Below are positions 22,600 through 33,816 of a stretch of 64,000 nucleotides of DNA, piece by piece. A model generated the notes under the pieces. That model saw only the letters and a program-made list of their open reading frames with translations, searched no databases and was not told the origin of the DNA. Numbering within the stretch: position 1 is the first letter of the stretch; every line of letters starts with the position of its first letter. The position numbers were made by a program, and so were the translations under genes. The stretch comes from Trichobilharzia szidati (taxonomy: Eukaryota; Platyhelminthes; Trematoda; Strigeidida; Schistosomatidae): assembly GCA_944472155.2 (NCBI GenBank), contig OX235272.1:16290354-16354353 (forward strand). Direction: 5' to 3'.

Positions 22600-23495
22600 C
22601 AGTATATATTCAAATTTCGCTGATGATATATGTCTGATTTCCCACAAACTGGAAGATATGCAAGCGAAAAGCAACAAGTTGGCCGAAGAAGTATCCGGAA
22701 AAGATAGGACTTCAGGTGAACACAGAGAAAACGGAGGTAATGAAGATTCCTGGACAAGAACAACAAAAACAGACAACATTCAGCATAAATAGGGAGGAAC
22801 CTGTAAGAAACAACCTCCTTCACCGACCGACCTGGGGAGCATCGTTTCAACTGCAGGCACACGGAACTGACGAGGATATCAAAGCAAGAATCGGAAAAGC
22901 AAGACAAGCTTTCACTACTCTCAAGTCTGTGTGGAGGTCAACAGCACTCAGCATCAAAACGAAGATAAGATCCGGATTTTCAACTGCAATGTGAAGTCAG
23001 TCAGTGCTACTCACTATACGGATCAGAGACTTGCACTGCGCATCATAAACAGCATCTCAAACAAACTACAGACCTTCATCAACAGTTGTCTTCACTCAAT
23101 ACCACTCAAGATCAGATGGCCGGCCGGCCAGAAGAGATCAGCAACAGAGAGGGATCTCTGGCAATGAGCGAACCAACTCAGCAGGAACTGATTGTGAAAC
23201 CAATAGGCAGGCAGGAAGAAATGGAGATGGATTGGCTGACCATTCTCTGAGGAAACAATGCATCAAATGCCATCACTAGACAAGCCATTGCTCGAGTGGA
23301 ACCCGACTGTATTGGAAGCGGCGAGTTGGTCGTGAGTGCCAGGGTGGGTGACTTGGAGGAGGTGATGTGAAGAGGAGATGAAAGCGTGTGTGCAGACTTG
23401 GAGCTAGATGAAAACGTTGGCAGAGAACCGAACTCAATGGAGACGCACGGCTGAAGCTTTATGTTCCTCTAGGAATTAAAGGAAACAATAATATA
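22600..23495 (+). mobile_element. RTE subfamily B, 3' part with intact FADD box
   Basis: Begins just before RT motif C, with FADD encoded at 22616-22627 without the insertion typical of subfamily A. It continues with ICLISHKLEDMQAKSNKLAEE, NTEKTEVMKIPGQEQQKQT, ARIGKARQAFTTLKSVWR, SIPLKIRWP and an EEMEMDWL segment. It ends in ttcctctaggaattaaaggaaacaataata. It has at least two frameshifts, one of them between the KLAEE and NTEKTEV motifs, so it is non-functional. Confidence 0.85.
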
Positions 23496-23869
23496 ATAAT
23501 AATTCGAACTTCCGAAGTAATAGGCTCACATTAACAATAATGATATATGTAAGAAAGGAAGTAAAGTCGAAATATATTAGACACTAAACTTATAGTTATA
23601 AATTTATTTTTAATCACGTACGCTTAGAAAAAATATTCTTATTATTATCATTATTTTATTAGAGGACAAAAATACTTTCCAATGAAAGACCCTGTCTAAC
23701 TAATTTCTTCCTCTTCTTCAATAGTGTAGCTTACTTAAATTAAACGAAAAATTGATCAATATTCAGTAGTTTTATTTACCATTGAACATTGAAAGAAACT
23801 ACTGTTGAAATGAAATGTTTTCGCGAAAATAGAAAAAGAAGATGAGGCAGTAACTCATCGAAGAAGACA

Positions 23870-24150
23870 CTGTGAAATGGTCGCGCTATGTTGTGAATTG
23901 GCAGAAGTTAGAATTCAAGGACCACTGGGTCGGGTCCCAGTGGCTCAGGGGGCTACGAGCTTGCCTTGTAACCAGAAGGCCCTGGGTTCGAATTCCGGTG
24001 GGTGTGTAATGATGAAGAGTCCCAAACTAGGACGAAACAGCCGTCCAGTACTCCCAGGTTTTCCAGTGGTTTTCTAACTGATGTCAGCTTATGATGAAAC
24101 CCTCCATGCAACCACATAAAATCCCTACAAAACCAATTCTTGAAATTAGA
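23870..24150 (+). mobile_element. tRNA-like repeat family 2, plus-strand copy
   Basis: Shows the family order clearly: attggcagaagttagaattc, then the tRNA-like block with cccagtggctcaggggg and GGTTCGAATTCC (B box), then gtcccaaactaggacgaaacagc, ccagtactcccaggttttcc, tctaactgatgtcagc, and a tail near ccctacaaaaccaattcttg. Confidence 0.7.
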
Positions 24151-24630
24151 AAAATATATATATATGGCTGTCATATCTGAAAGATACATTACGTTTTAAG
24201 CGTTGACCTAATCGTGCCTGATTAAGAAAAAGTATGGATGAATGCATCGTTATACTCAGCAGGTTTAGGACAACAAAACGTTTAACATTAAACCAACCTC
24301 CATTTAAAAGCTTTAATTATTTTATTGTCTTTAACACAGTAACACAGTAAAAAATGAGATAGAATAACATATCCTATTATAGTTTGATTTCACCAATTCT
24401 TATCACATCTATACAAGCTTTAGAACCATTTCAGCAATAATATACATGACTTAGTGAACATGGGAAATGGAGGCAATTAAATCTGTTTTAATGATATAAG
24501 TGAATACAAAGTATACAAAATTATTAATAAGCTTGTTAGTATATACACAACGGAATTAGGAAGAAAATAATCACAAGCGACAAATACTGACATCATGTCC
24601 TACATATTGTGTTGATTATAAAGTTATTTT
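24151..24630. other. No gene recognised
   Basis: AT-rich spacer between repeats. Confidence 0.45.
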
Positions 24631-24631
24631 C

Positions 24632-24850
24632 TGACGTTCTTAATGGAACACAAGGCTAAATACAGACTTGAGCCTTGAATTTTTCGATAACTGTGTTTCT
24701 TCTTATTTTTTCAGCGTGCAGCTGCTTGCTATCCTCACGCCCAACCTTCCCTCTCTATCCGCCTTACTACCTACCGACTAGGCGAGGAGGTCCGAAACTC
24801 AGACGGTATGCCTAGTTGGTGGGCATTTCATCGTTAAATCACCATAGAGC
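24632..24850 (-). mobile_element. Degenerate tRNA-derived SINE (Sm-alpha-like)
   Basis: An old minus-strand copy. The body motif (cgcccaaccttccctct) and the 3' part (ctgacgttcttaatggaacac) are recognisable. The tRNA-like head has lost its B-box match. Confidence 0.6.
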
Positions 24851-25029
24851 AGAAGAATCTGGCCAGTCTTCAAGGTAAGGTAATACAAAGCAAGCCTGTG
24901 GACAGGCTTATTTGTCTGTAGAGAAACAATACAGGTAAGTTCATTGGTCTCATTTTAGTGACCTCTACAAAAATCACGCTGCAAAGAACAGACCCTACAC
25001 ATAATTTTACTTCGAGGAACCCAGAAGCC

Positions 25030-27005
25030 GGAGGGTTAATAATAATTATAATAATTTACTTTATTCCAAAAACAGTACTTGTGATACAGAATGGAATTTT
25101 CAGCATAAATTACAATATCGCATATAATTTCCTCAAATTATAAATAAAATTAATCGCACAGAAAATGTTTCCACATTTACAATAAGGGGAATGTCAAAAA
25201 AACATGCATATTAAATGGAAATGATAATAATACAAGTGGAATTTGCCATGGGATTGTTTCACACAGTATTGTCGATGCGGTATAAAAATCCTTGCATGAT
25301 TAAAAATATTGAATATAATGTTCTCTTTACATGATATGGTGAGGGGAAAAACAAAGATTACAGCAGTCACAGAGATAAGTTGGTGTTTGCAGTTATGATA
25401 GTAAAAACAAAGAAGCAACAGGACCATAAATATACTAGAAATAATAAAAGTAAAACTTGAAGGTATATAAACATGGATGGAGGATATTGTTTATTTACTA
25501 GATGAAAAAAGGTTAGTTAGTTATTTCTTGCCTGACACTATTTTCGTCACATAAAATACGTGTCAAGTATGATATCATAGAATTTTTATACTTAGACGTG
25601 CGAGCATACAGTTTTCTGAAGTTACTTCTTGTTCTACCTGAGGAGATGCAAGGTGAAAGCTGAGGGTGAAGTGGATGCTCCAAGTCAGACAAAATCCCTT
25701 TAGCAAATTTACCGCACGAAGTCAAGTGCTTATCGACAACGAGGTTAACTATGTGGTCCCCTGGGACACCACTCATCCTACTGACAGTCTTCAGCATTCT
25801 ACGAATTGTGACATAGTCCTTTTTAAGCAAACCAGGATAGAATAAGGGTGAACAATAAAGAAGAATGGGTAGGGAGCAAGATTTTAAGAACTGTAAGAGG
25901 AGGGGTTAAGTTATACCCGAGTGCCTTAACTTACTAATGTAAAATGTCAGGCGGAATATTTTACTGGAGATCGCTAAGACATGGGAAGGCCGGCAGGGAT
26001 CATAAGAGAAAATAAGTCCACGATACTTAATTTCTGATTAAATTCCTATATCACTGTCATCAATCTTACAACTGCCATGAGAATCGACGGCTTCTTTTAA
26101 CTGAAATTAACAGTTTGACATTTAGAAGGATTCAGTTTAAGACCGTTAGACTCAGACCATTTACTGACTTCCGACAGAAAGCTATTTATTTTGGTACAAT
26201 CTGGCTGAGAGTTAACAGCCATTGGAGCTGTTGAATCATCAGCGTACTTCACAAAATTTATTTCATCAGACTGAGGCAAGTCATGTAAGAAGAAAGAAGA
26301 AAGAAAAGAAGAAAGACAGCGCCTGGAGGGACACCAGCTTCAGTAGGCAATGAAGTAGAAGACTTCCCTTTATACACGATGTACTGCTTTCTTTCTGAGA
26401 AATAGGAATATAACCAATTAACAGCCCAATATTCTGTTTGACTTGCAGCAAGTTTATTTAACAAGATGTCCCTAGTGACCGAGTCAAAAGCAGATGTATA
26501 GTCTAGGAAGGCACAACGAACAAATTTAACCCCTTTGTCTAGACTGGAAGCAATGTTATGATATAAGACGGCAGCTGCATCTAAAGTGCTTCTACTGTGC
26601 TTATAGGCAAATTGTTTTGGGTCATTAAAGGATTTTAACGAGGATACAAGACTAAGTAAAATTAGTTTCTCTATAGTTTTCCAAAAAGTAGAGGTAATAG
26701 CAATGGGTCTAAATTTGACACATGCTCCAGTAGACGATTTAGGTATGGGTACAACTTTAATGTCTTTCCAAACGGCAGGCATAATATTACTGGAAAAAGA
26801 TTTGTTAAACAGATCAGTGGGAGGGTAACACAGAATATCAGAACATCTTTAAAAATAATACTAGGTACATGATCTGGACCTAAGCTCTGGGAAGGGTTCA
26901 GAGACTTGAGGCACTTTTGAACATCATTTGTGTTAAAACCTGGGAAGGGGCTATTATTAACACTAGTGATACTGGGAAGCATGGAATTTGAGGGAGAAGA
27001 AATAA
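25030..27005 (-). mobile_element. CR1-clade (SR1-like) retrotransposon, RT to 3' end
   Basis: On the minus strand, ORF2 starts inside the RT near 26982: KCLKSLNPSQSLGPDHVPS, then after a frameshift MPAVWKDIKVVPIPKS and RPIAIT. Next come FAYKHSRST, motif A FLDYTSAFDSVT (about 26510-26475), a motif B relic GVPPGAV (consensus GVPQG), and motif C YADD encoded near 26243-26232. LKLNPSKCQTVNF follows, then the C-terminal part (MLKTVSRMSGVPGDHIVNLV, YARTSKYKN). The long 3' UTR ends near 25035 in an AATAAT-type tail with attccaaaaacagtacttgtg. A purine-rich GAAA run at about 26286-26320 disrupts the frame after motif B. Confidence 0.85.
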
Positions 27006-27149
27006 AAGATTTATTAAGAGTACATACATCAGAAGAATACGGAATATTGTTTATCTATTAAGTGAAGATTACGGATAATTTGTCAGAATTAAATGTAGCG
27101 ATAGACCATAACTAACTTAAATTCAATGATCTTCAGGAGTTTTGATAAT

Positions 27150-27700
27150 AATAATTACCGTATTCCAAACAACAATTTTTCCTGTAAAATAAAATTCTTT
27201 AGTGTTTGCAGATATTGCAACGATTTTTCCCCTTTCATAAGGGTATAAAAAACACATAAATTAGTAAATATAATAAGGCTTCGAAAACCTAGAGAAGTTA
27301 ATGAAAGAATGATATATATGTAATAATAATAATTCTAACTATAATTCTCTATTTATTTACTGAGTGGAAAGCGTGTTTATAAGCTATTTTCTGACATTAA
27401 TTTCTCCAGCCCAACCCATGCTGCTAAATACGGTATGGTTGAATTTTCAAATTCACCAGTACGAGCATAAATTCATGTGAAATTTCTCTTGGGTTCTTTT
27501 TTTCGAAGGAGTATAATATAGAGAATTGTGTAAATAAAGAGGACGAGATGATTTAACCAATTGCTTGGATGAATTCTAATGCCTGTCAGAAAAAGGTGGC
27601 AGTTAGTTGACTGAGTCAAAGGCACACCACTAACTGCAATCACAGCCCTCAACGTACATCATAATGTAACATAGTCTTTTTCTTAAAACTTGAACGAAGA
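27150..27700 (-). mobile_element. Decayed CR1-like 3' fragment
   Basis: The minus strand encodes KDYVTL with AVIAVSGVPLTQSTN (about 27690-27600) and a YARTGEFENSTIPYL relic (about 27475-27430). These match the CR1 copy at 25.5 kb. The end near 27150 has the ataataattaccgtattccaaa tail. Confidence 0.6.
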
Positions 27701-27754
27701 ATAAATAATAATAATAAAAACAGCTTTCTATAGTTTGGTTTGTAAGGATTAGTT

Positions 27755-28012
27755 ATGTTTTATGAGTTGATCACGGACTGATATCAGTTAGAGAACCATT
27801 GAAAACCAGGGAATACTGGACAGCTGCTGTTTCATCCTAGTTTGGGAATCATCGGCAGTACGCACCCACTGGGATTCGAACCCAGGACCTTCCGGTTACA
27901 TGGCAAGCTCGTATACTATTCAGCCATTGGGACCCGATTCAATGGCTCATGTCCAGTACTCCCTGGTTTTCAATGGTTCTCTAACTGATATCAGTCCGTG
28001 ATCAACTCGTAA
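27755..28012. repeat. tRNA-like repeat family 2 with inverted 3'-end duplication
   Basis: A minus-strand copy starts with its 3' end at 27764 and includes the tRNA-like block (B box inverted near 27885-27905, A-box region near 27925). At its truncated 5' side it meets a 58-bp plus-strand copy of its own 3' end (27951-28008). The arms 27764-27821 and 27951-28008 are inverse complements with about one mismatch. Confidence 0.75.
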
Positions 28013-28014
28013 AA

Positions 28015-29000
28015 AATAACAGCTTTATTCCAAACAGTATTTGTGGTACAGGTATGGAGTACAGGTATTGTGGAGTTTTGTACTTGGTAGCCCTAGCATA
28101 TAGCCTCCTATAGTTGCTTCTAGTTTTACCAGATGAAATGCAAGCGGAGGGCTGCGTATAGAGAGGGTGTTCGGGGTCTGAAAATGTGGTATTCGCTAGT
28201 TTCTTACATGATATTATATTTCCATCCACAATGGTGTTAACCAGTTGGTTTAACGAAATCCCACTTCCCCTACTAACAGCTTTTAGTGCCCTGCGCAACA
28301 AAGCAAAATCTTTCTTAAGTAGTCCAGGAAAGATTAATGGGGAGCAGTGAAGAGGGATGGGTAGAATACAGGAATTGACAAACTGAAAAAGCAAAGACTG
28401 CTTTATACCAGACTGCCTTAACTTCCTAACGTAGAACGTCAAGCGAAACATCTTTCTAATAACTAGCAAGAAAGATCGGAGGAAATACTAAGTCCAAGGT
28501 ACTTGACATTAGATGTAATTTCAACCTCTATGCCGTCAATGATAGTGAGACCATGTGAGCTAGCTAGTTGTAGTAGGTCACGTTTTCATCTGAAAGTGAA
28601 ATTTACTACCTGACATTTAGACGGATTCAGCTTAAGACAGTTTGAAGAAGACCACTGACTAATTTCTGAGAGAAAGTTATTTAATTTGGAACAATCTGAC
28701 TGAGAGTTGACAGACATAGAGACAGAGAGGTTATCAGCATACTTGACAAAATTGGCTACATCAGAATGGGGCAAGTCATGTAAGAAAAATGAAAACAGAA
28801 AAGGAGAAAGAACAGCACCTTGAGGAACACCAGCTAAAGTAAGTGAGGTAGTGGAGGACTTTCCATTGTAGACGGTGTACTGCTTCTTATACTTAGTGCA
28901 CACAAGAAAAATAACCAGAAGTCAAGAAATAGGAAACTCTGTGAGAAGGGATTGGGTTATACCTCGAAAGTCTCAGCCGCCTTACATTATAAATCAAAGG
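28015..29000 (-). mobile_element. CR1-clade fragment, second family copy
   Basis: Minus-strand ORF2 pieces: KQYTVYNGKSSTT with intact GVPQGAVLSPFLF (about 28840-28800), FVKYADN (motif C YADD mutated to YADN, about 28752-28733) and LKLNPSKCQVVNF. The C-terminal part follows (MLVIRKMFRLTFYVRKL, SPLIFPGLLKKDFALLRRAL, YARATKYKT). The 3' side meets the family 2 repeat at about 28012. The short stretch 28935-29000 resembles a displaced piece of the same ORF. Confidence 0.8.
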
Positions 29001-29340
29001 CATCTATGTCATAAACACCAACTATCAGGTGATTGATATGCAGTTGCATTTCTGAAGACTTTCACATATACCAGTCACAGGTTTTTTTTGGATTATGAGA
29101 AAATTATGTATTACCGTTTAAAAAATTATTTCTAGTTGATCAGGTTTTTGTATCAGAAATTAGTCAGTGGTCTATATACTGAGTGATAGTAAGCTAGATA
29201 CATTCAAACGTCAGATTGTTGACGGGTACTTTCAGACACAAGCATGGTTTACATAAACTCGCCCATGATTCTTGTACCATAGAAGGCACTGAAGTTGAAA
29301 CTAAGTTGAATATCAAATAGCATGGATTATCTTTTTCCAA
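29001..29340. other. No gene recognised
   Basis: AT-rich spacer between CR1 and RTE fragments. Confidence 0.45.
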
Positions 29341-29344
29341 CCAA

Positions 29345-29650
29345 CCAACCAACCAGGAACCGATTGTGAAACAAATAGGCAGGAAGAAATGGAGATGGAT
29401 TGGCTGACCATACTCTGAGGAAACAAACCATCAAGTGAGTGACATCACTAGACAGGCCATCGCTTGAGTGTAACCCGACTGAAAGGGAAGCGGCGAGTTG
29501 GTCGTCAGTGCGAGGGTGGGTGACTTGGAGGAGGTGATGTGAAGAGGAGATGAAAGCGTTTCGGTAGACTCTAGTAGTGAACCGAACGGAATGGAGACGC
29601 ACGGCTGAGGCCCTATGTTCCTCTAGGAATTAAAGGAAACAATAGTAATA
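29345..29650 (+). mobile_element. RTE subfamily B, 3'-terminal fragment
   Basis: 5'-truncated B insertion. It starts in the cgattgtgaaacaaataggcag segment, continues through ggagatggattggctgacc, and ends in ttcctctaggaattaaaggaaacaatagtaataat. It contains no complete domain. Confidence 0.85.
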
Positions 29651-29769
29651 ATGCCTTTCCTCTGATTTCTTTTGGTTTTCTCAAAACATGCATATTACTA
29701 GAAAGATATTTTGTTTAACGTTCTATGTAAGAAAACTAAGGCGATCTGTTACCACTCAGACTCTACATT

Positions 29770-30110
29770 TCGAGGTTTTTTAATTCTTGTATTCTACCTA
29801 TTCTTATTTATCGCTCCCTCCTGAAGCTTCCCGGACTACTTGAGACAGTTTTTATATCCCTGAGAAAGGCATTAAAAGCTATCCCTAGGGTGAGTGGAGT
29901 GGTGTTAAACTAATTTTGTTGAAACTCTTGTGTACGGTCACTTGAATTCATGAAAAAAAATTGATACATGCCATTTGGTTGGACTCTGAGCATTCTCTCT
30001 ATATACAACTCTCTCATCAGGTATTGTTAAAAGCAATTAAAAAAACTTTATAACCAGATAACTGCGTATAAAAATCTGCGACATCTTATTGGGAACGCAT
30101 CGAACTGGAA
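29770..30110 (+). mobile_element. Old CR1-like C-terminal fragment, plus strand
   Basis: The plus strand encodes CILPILIYRSLLKLPGLLE and LRKALKAIPRVSGVVLN (about 29790-29910), then HAIWLDSEHSLYIQLS. These correspond to the CR1 C-terminus seen at 28.3-28.1 kb. Stops and indels are frequent. Confidence 0.6.
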
Positions 30111-30480
30111 TTTAACAGCCATCATAATGAACACAGCCACAAGAGTAATACATATATATATGTGGGACACGTTAGTCATGTTACATAATATTCCTTTAGA
30201 CTAAATAGTTAATTACAGTCTTATATTACAGATAAGTTTATTTGAGTTAAAACCTAATGACACGAGGCCTTATGTCAGATAATGTTTTGAGGTGAATTTA
30301 TCCCTTTATAATCTGTTTTATGTAGTATTAACATTTTCCCCGTTTGTTTACTAGGGTCTTTCATGTGTCTTTAAAAAAATGCGCTACTTCGTTTCAGTTA
30401 TATGCTCTGGATATTCATCTGACAGACAAAGACTTCGTTCAAGTGTTGGTTTACAGGAATTTGACTGATTTCACGATTTC
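30111..30480. other. No gene recognised
   Basis: AT-rich spacer with a short TATATA run near 30151. Confidence 0.45.
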
Positions 30481-30484
30481 ATTA

Positions 30485-30940
30485 TGTGCTGACATCGGTG
30501 AGAAAACGATTGCAAGACCTGGAAGTACTGGAAATCCGTTTTTTTACCTGGTCTGGGACTCTTCATCAGCACGCACTGATTAGGGTTCGAACCTAGGACC
30601 TACAAATTAGATGGCGAACTACTAGACCATTAATCCAGCAGTGTGAAACGTGATCGGGGGCGTACAGCAGGTCGGGTGTGTAGACTGTGGCTCACCGATG
30701 ATATCGCTTTATGCAAGCGATATGCGGTGAACTGATAGAAGAAGTCAGAATTCATTGGCCATTGGGTCGGATCCCAGTGGCTTAATGGTCTAGTAAACGA
30801 AATGATATGGGTGCGAACTCTATTGGGTCCGTGATGCTAAATAGTCTTAAACTAGAAGGAGACAGTTGTCTATTACTCCTATGTTTTCCAGTGGTTTTCT
30901 AACAAATGTCAGCTGATGATTAAATCGTGAAAATATTTCG
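30485..30940. repeat. tRNA-like repeat family 2, head-to-head pair
   Basis: Left copy on the minus strand (about 30487-30650, with ctggtctgggactcttcatcagc and the B-box complement aggttcgaacctagg near 30585-30597). Right copy on the plus strand (about 30720-30940, with cagaattcattggccattgg, cccagtggcttaatggtc and ttttccagtggttttctaac). Both are strongly diverged. Confidence 0.55.
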
Positions 30941-31289
30941 TTATTAGCCAATCTCTTTCCACTAAATTTTGTTATTCTTTTTGAGGCCGGTATGCTGCCG
31001 TTGTTCTTCGTTGTACATGTGTTGGCTGGTATATGCATAATAAGGGAAGAGAGGGGTTAATGAGTGAAACTTTACTCGTCGCATCAGCACCAAACGTACG
31101 TAACAGGAGTAAAGATGAAACAGAAAAGATTGTAAATATGTAAAGCCTATGAGAATACCTGATAGACGCGCAGTAAAAAGTTTGCTAGAACCATCCTCAT
31201 CAAATCACCTACTGATTCCGAACCACTGGTGTGTTTTTTCCATGAAGAAACTCATCCCATATGAATAATACACGCCATCATTTTATCCC

Positions 31290-31950
31290 AGATACGGGAT
31301 GGATTTGAAACAGGTTACTTCATTCACTTATCTAGGCAACCAGCATTGTCTCAACCACAGGAGGAACGGACGAGGACGTCAAATCGAGAATCGGGAGGAC
31401 GAGAAACACATTCATGAACCTGAAACCAATCTGGAAATCTTCCTCACTCAACTCAACATCAACAACAAAATTCGGATTTTCAATACAAACGTCAAGTCAG
31501 TCAGTTCTTCTATACAGATGGATCAGAAACTTAGCGGCGGGTCACAAAGAATGAGTATTTCCAACAGCCTGTTGCAGACTTTTATCAACAACTAACTGTC
31601 TTCGCTGGTTATATACTGAAGATCAGATGGCCGGAAAGAACAAGAACCAACAAGAAGCTATGGAGAGAAACAAAACAAGAACCAATCGCCCAACAAATAT
31701 GCAGAAGATAGTGAAGACACTCTGGCCACTGGGTGACATCCCGCGTCAGGCCAACGCTCGAGTGAACCGGAAAGGGAAGCAGTAAGTGGGACGTCAGTGC
31801 AAGGGTGACATGGAGGAGATCGTGTGAAGAGGAGCTCAAACAGTATGGACTAACATGGACGCAGGTGAAAAGTACAGCAGAAGAGAGAATCAAGTGGAGA
31901 CGTGCAGTTGAAGCATTATGTTTCACTAGGAACCCAAGGGAACAATAATA
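31290..31950 (+). mobile_element. RTE subfamily A, 3' part
   Basis: Begins in the KQVTSFTYLG segment and continues through an EDEKHIHEPETNLEI-type frame, SISNSLLQTFIN and agatcagatggccggaaag. It ends at gaacccaagggaacaataataat. At least three frameshifts are present. It is truncated before the RT catalytic box. Confidence 0.85.
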
Positions 31951-32700
31951 ATAACGTTGTAATGTCATATTTAGAGTAATCTTCATGGCACCAGAATATT
32001 ATAAATTATGCAAGTCAGTAGTGATTTCTAAAACACTAGTTAATTAATCAACTAACGTGTGTCAATATTTTGCCGAACATTATTTAAAAAAAATAAAGTA
32101 TATATATGAATGGATGTAACATGTAACATTTTATTCAGTCAAATTGACGGAAGCTAGGGAATAAACTAATAAATGGATTTTTATGTGTAATTTGCGAAAA
32201 ATAATTAATCATTTCCAGTGAATGAACGCATTCAGACCGACATGTTCGCTTTGTCAGTGTACATAAATCCTTAACATACATTAAATGTGACTGTAACCTG
32301 TAAATCAGACTGTTTACAATGCATTAATCTCCTAAAAATGACATAAAAAGCGAAATGATAATAATGATAAGTTAAGCAAATCGATGCAGAACAATTTCAA
32401 CCAAAGCTGCAGCTCTTATTTTACACACTACTGGTTGTGGTTTTTTCAACTAAAAGACGAAGTAGCTTAGTTAGCCACTTTTTAAGTTATCCACAAATTC
32501 AAATTCTCTTTTAGCATCAAATATATCAGCAACTGTTCTACAAAACCTAGTTTTTCGTGCTCAGGAACACATTCCAGTGTAGCGAAATAAAGATATATAT
32601 AGTTAAAACCACCAATAGTTCTACATTATAACATCTCGTACAAACAGACCACAAAACTATCATCGAGGAGTTTTCTCTCTATCAAATAAGAGGTACCTAC
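31951..32700. other. No gene recognised
   Basis: AT-rich spacer. No coding or repeat motif was recognised. Confidence 0.45.
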
Positions 32701-32704
32701 TCCT

Positions 32705-33325
32705 ACTAAATAGGAGGAACCTGAAAGAAAGAACCTCCTTCACTAACCGACCTGCGAAGCATCGTTTCAACTACAGGCCAGCGGAACTGACGAGGATATC
32801 AAAGCAAGCGAGGATCGGAAAAGCAAGACAAGCTTTCACCACTCTCAAGTCTGTGTGCAGGAGGTCAACAGCCCTACTCAGCATCAAAACGAAGATAAGA
32901 TCCGGATTTTCAACTCCAATGTGAAGTCAATCAGTGCTACTCACTATACGGATCAGAGACTTGGCCAGCGCGTCATGAAGAGCATCTCAAACAAACTACA
33001 GACCTTCATTAACAGCTAGCTGTCTTCGCTCAATACCACTCAAGATCAGATGGCCGGCCAGTAAAGATCAGCACCAGAGATGGATCTCTGGCAATGAGCG
33101 AACCAACTCAGCAGGAACCGATTGTAAAACAAATAGGCAGGAAGAAATGGAGATGGATTGGCTGGCCATACTCTGAGGAAACACTCCCTCAGGTGATATC
33201 ATGAAAGCGTGTTGGCAGACTTGGAGCCAGATGAAGACTCTAGCGGAGAACCGAACTCAGTGGAGACGCATGGCTGAAGCCCTATGTTCCTCTAGGAATT
33301 AAAGGAAACAATAATAATAATAAAC
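32705..33325 (+). mobile_element. RTE subfamily B, 3' part
   Basis: Starts at taggaggaacctgaaagaaag and continues through ggatatcaaagcaagcgagg, agcatcaaaacgaagataagatc, the ctcaagatcagatggccggcc segment and ggagatggattggctggcc. It ends at ttcctctaggaattaaaggaaacaataataataat. A deletion near 33190-33210 removes part of the segment just before the 3' end. Confidence 0.85.
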
Positions 33326-33800
33326 AAACAGAAACACATTCAGGAGGCAAAATTAGGTGGTTTATCCCTCTACACTCCTGAAGGTATTGCGTTGATTTCG
33401 TACAAAAGACAGTGGTACATAATTGGTAGGCAGTTGGATAAGCATGGTTCTAGCACAATTCACCACTTGTAATCATCTGATTATGGTGTCATATAGACTT
33501 TCTCACATGACTTATATATATATATATTTATAATCATTTCTGTTTCCTTTTTCCTTCTATCACTTGCGTTGTGTGTTGATGTCACGAGATAAGATTTAAT
33601 CGTCAATATTATCAATTCTGGTGATTTCTAGATATTAAATATATGTATATGCATGTATAAATTTAAAGCCATACCAGTGAGTTATCGAAAAGAATATTCC
33701 CCTTCTCTTCTGTAAGACGTTCACTCTAAATGTCAGCCTTCATAGAGTAGTCTCTTAAAGAATAATGATGCAAAACGTGTCAAGTTAGTTTGAGATAAAT
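33326..33800. other. No gene recognised
   Basis: AT-rich spacer upstream of the PLE, with a (TA)n run near 33508-33526. Confidence 0.45.
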
Positions 33801-33816
33801 CCTGGAAAAAAGTTAA

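Noticed and set aside
23930..24005. Possible tRNA gene in repeat family 2
   Set aside because: The B box is good, but the block lies inside a repeated unit and the acceptor stem pairs poorly.
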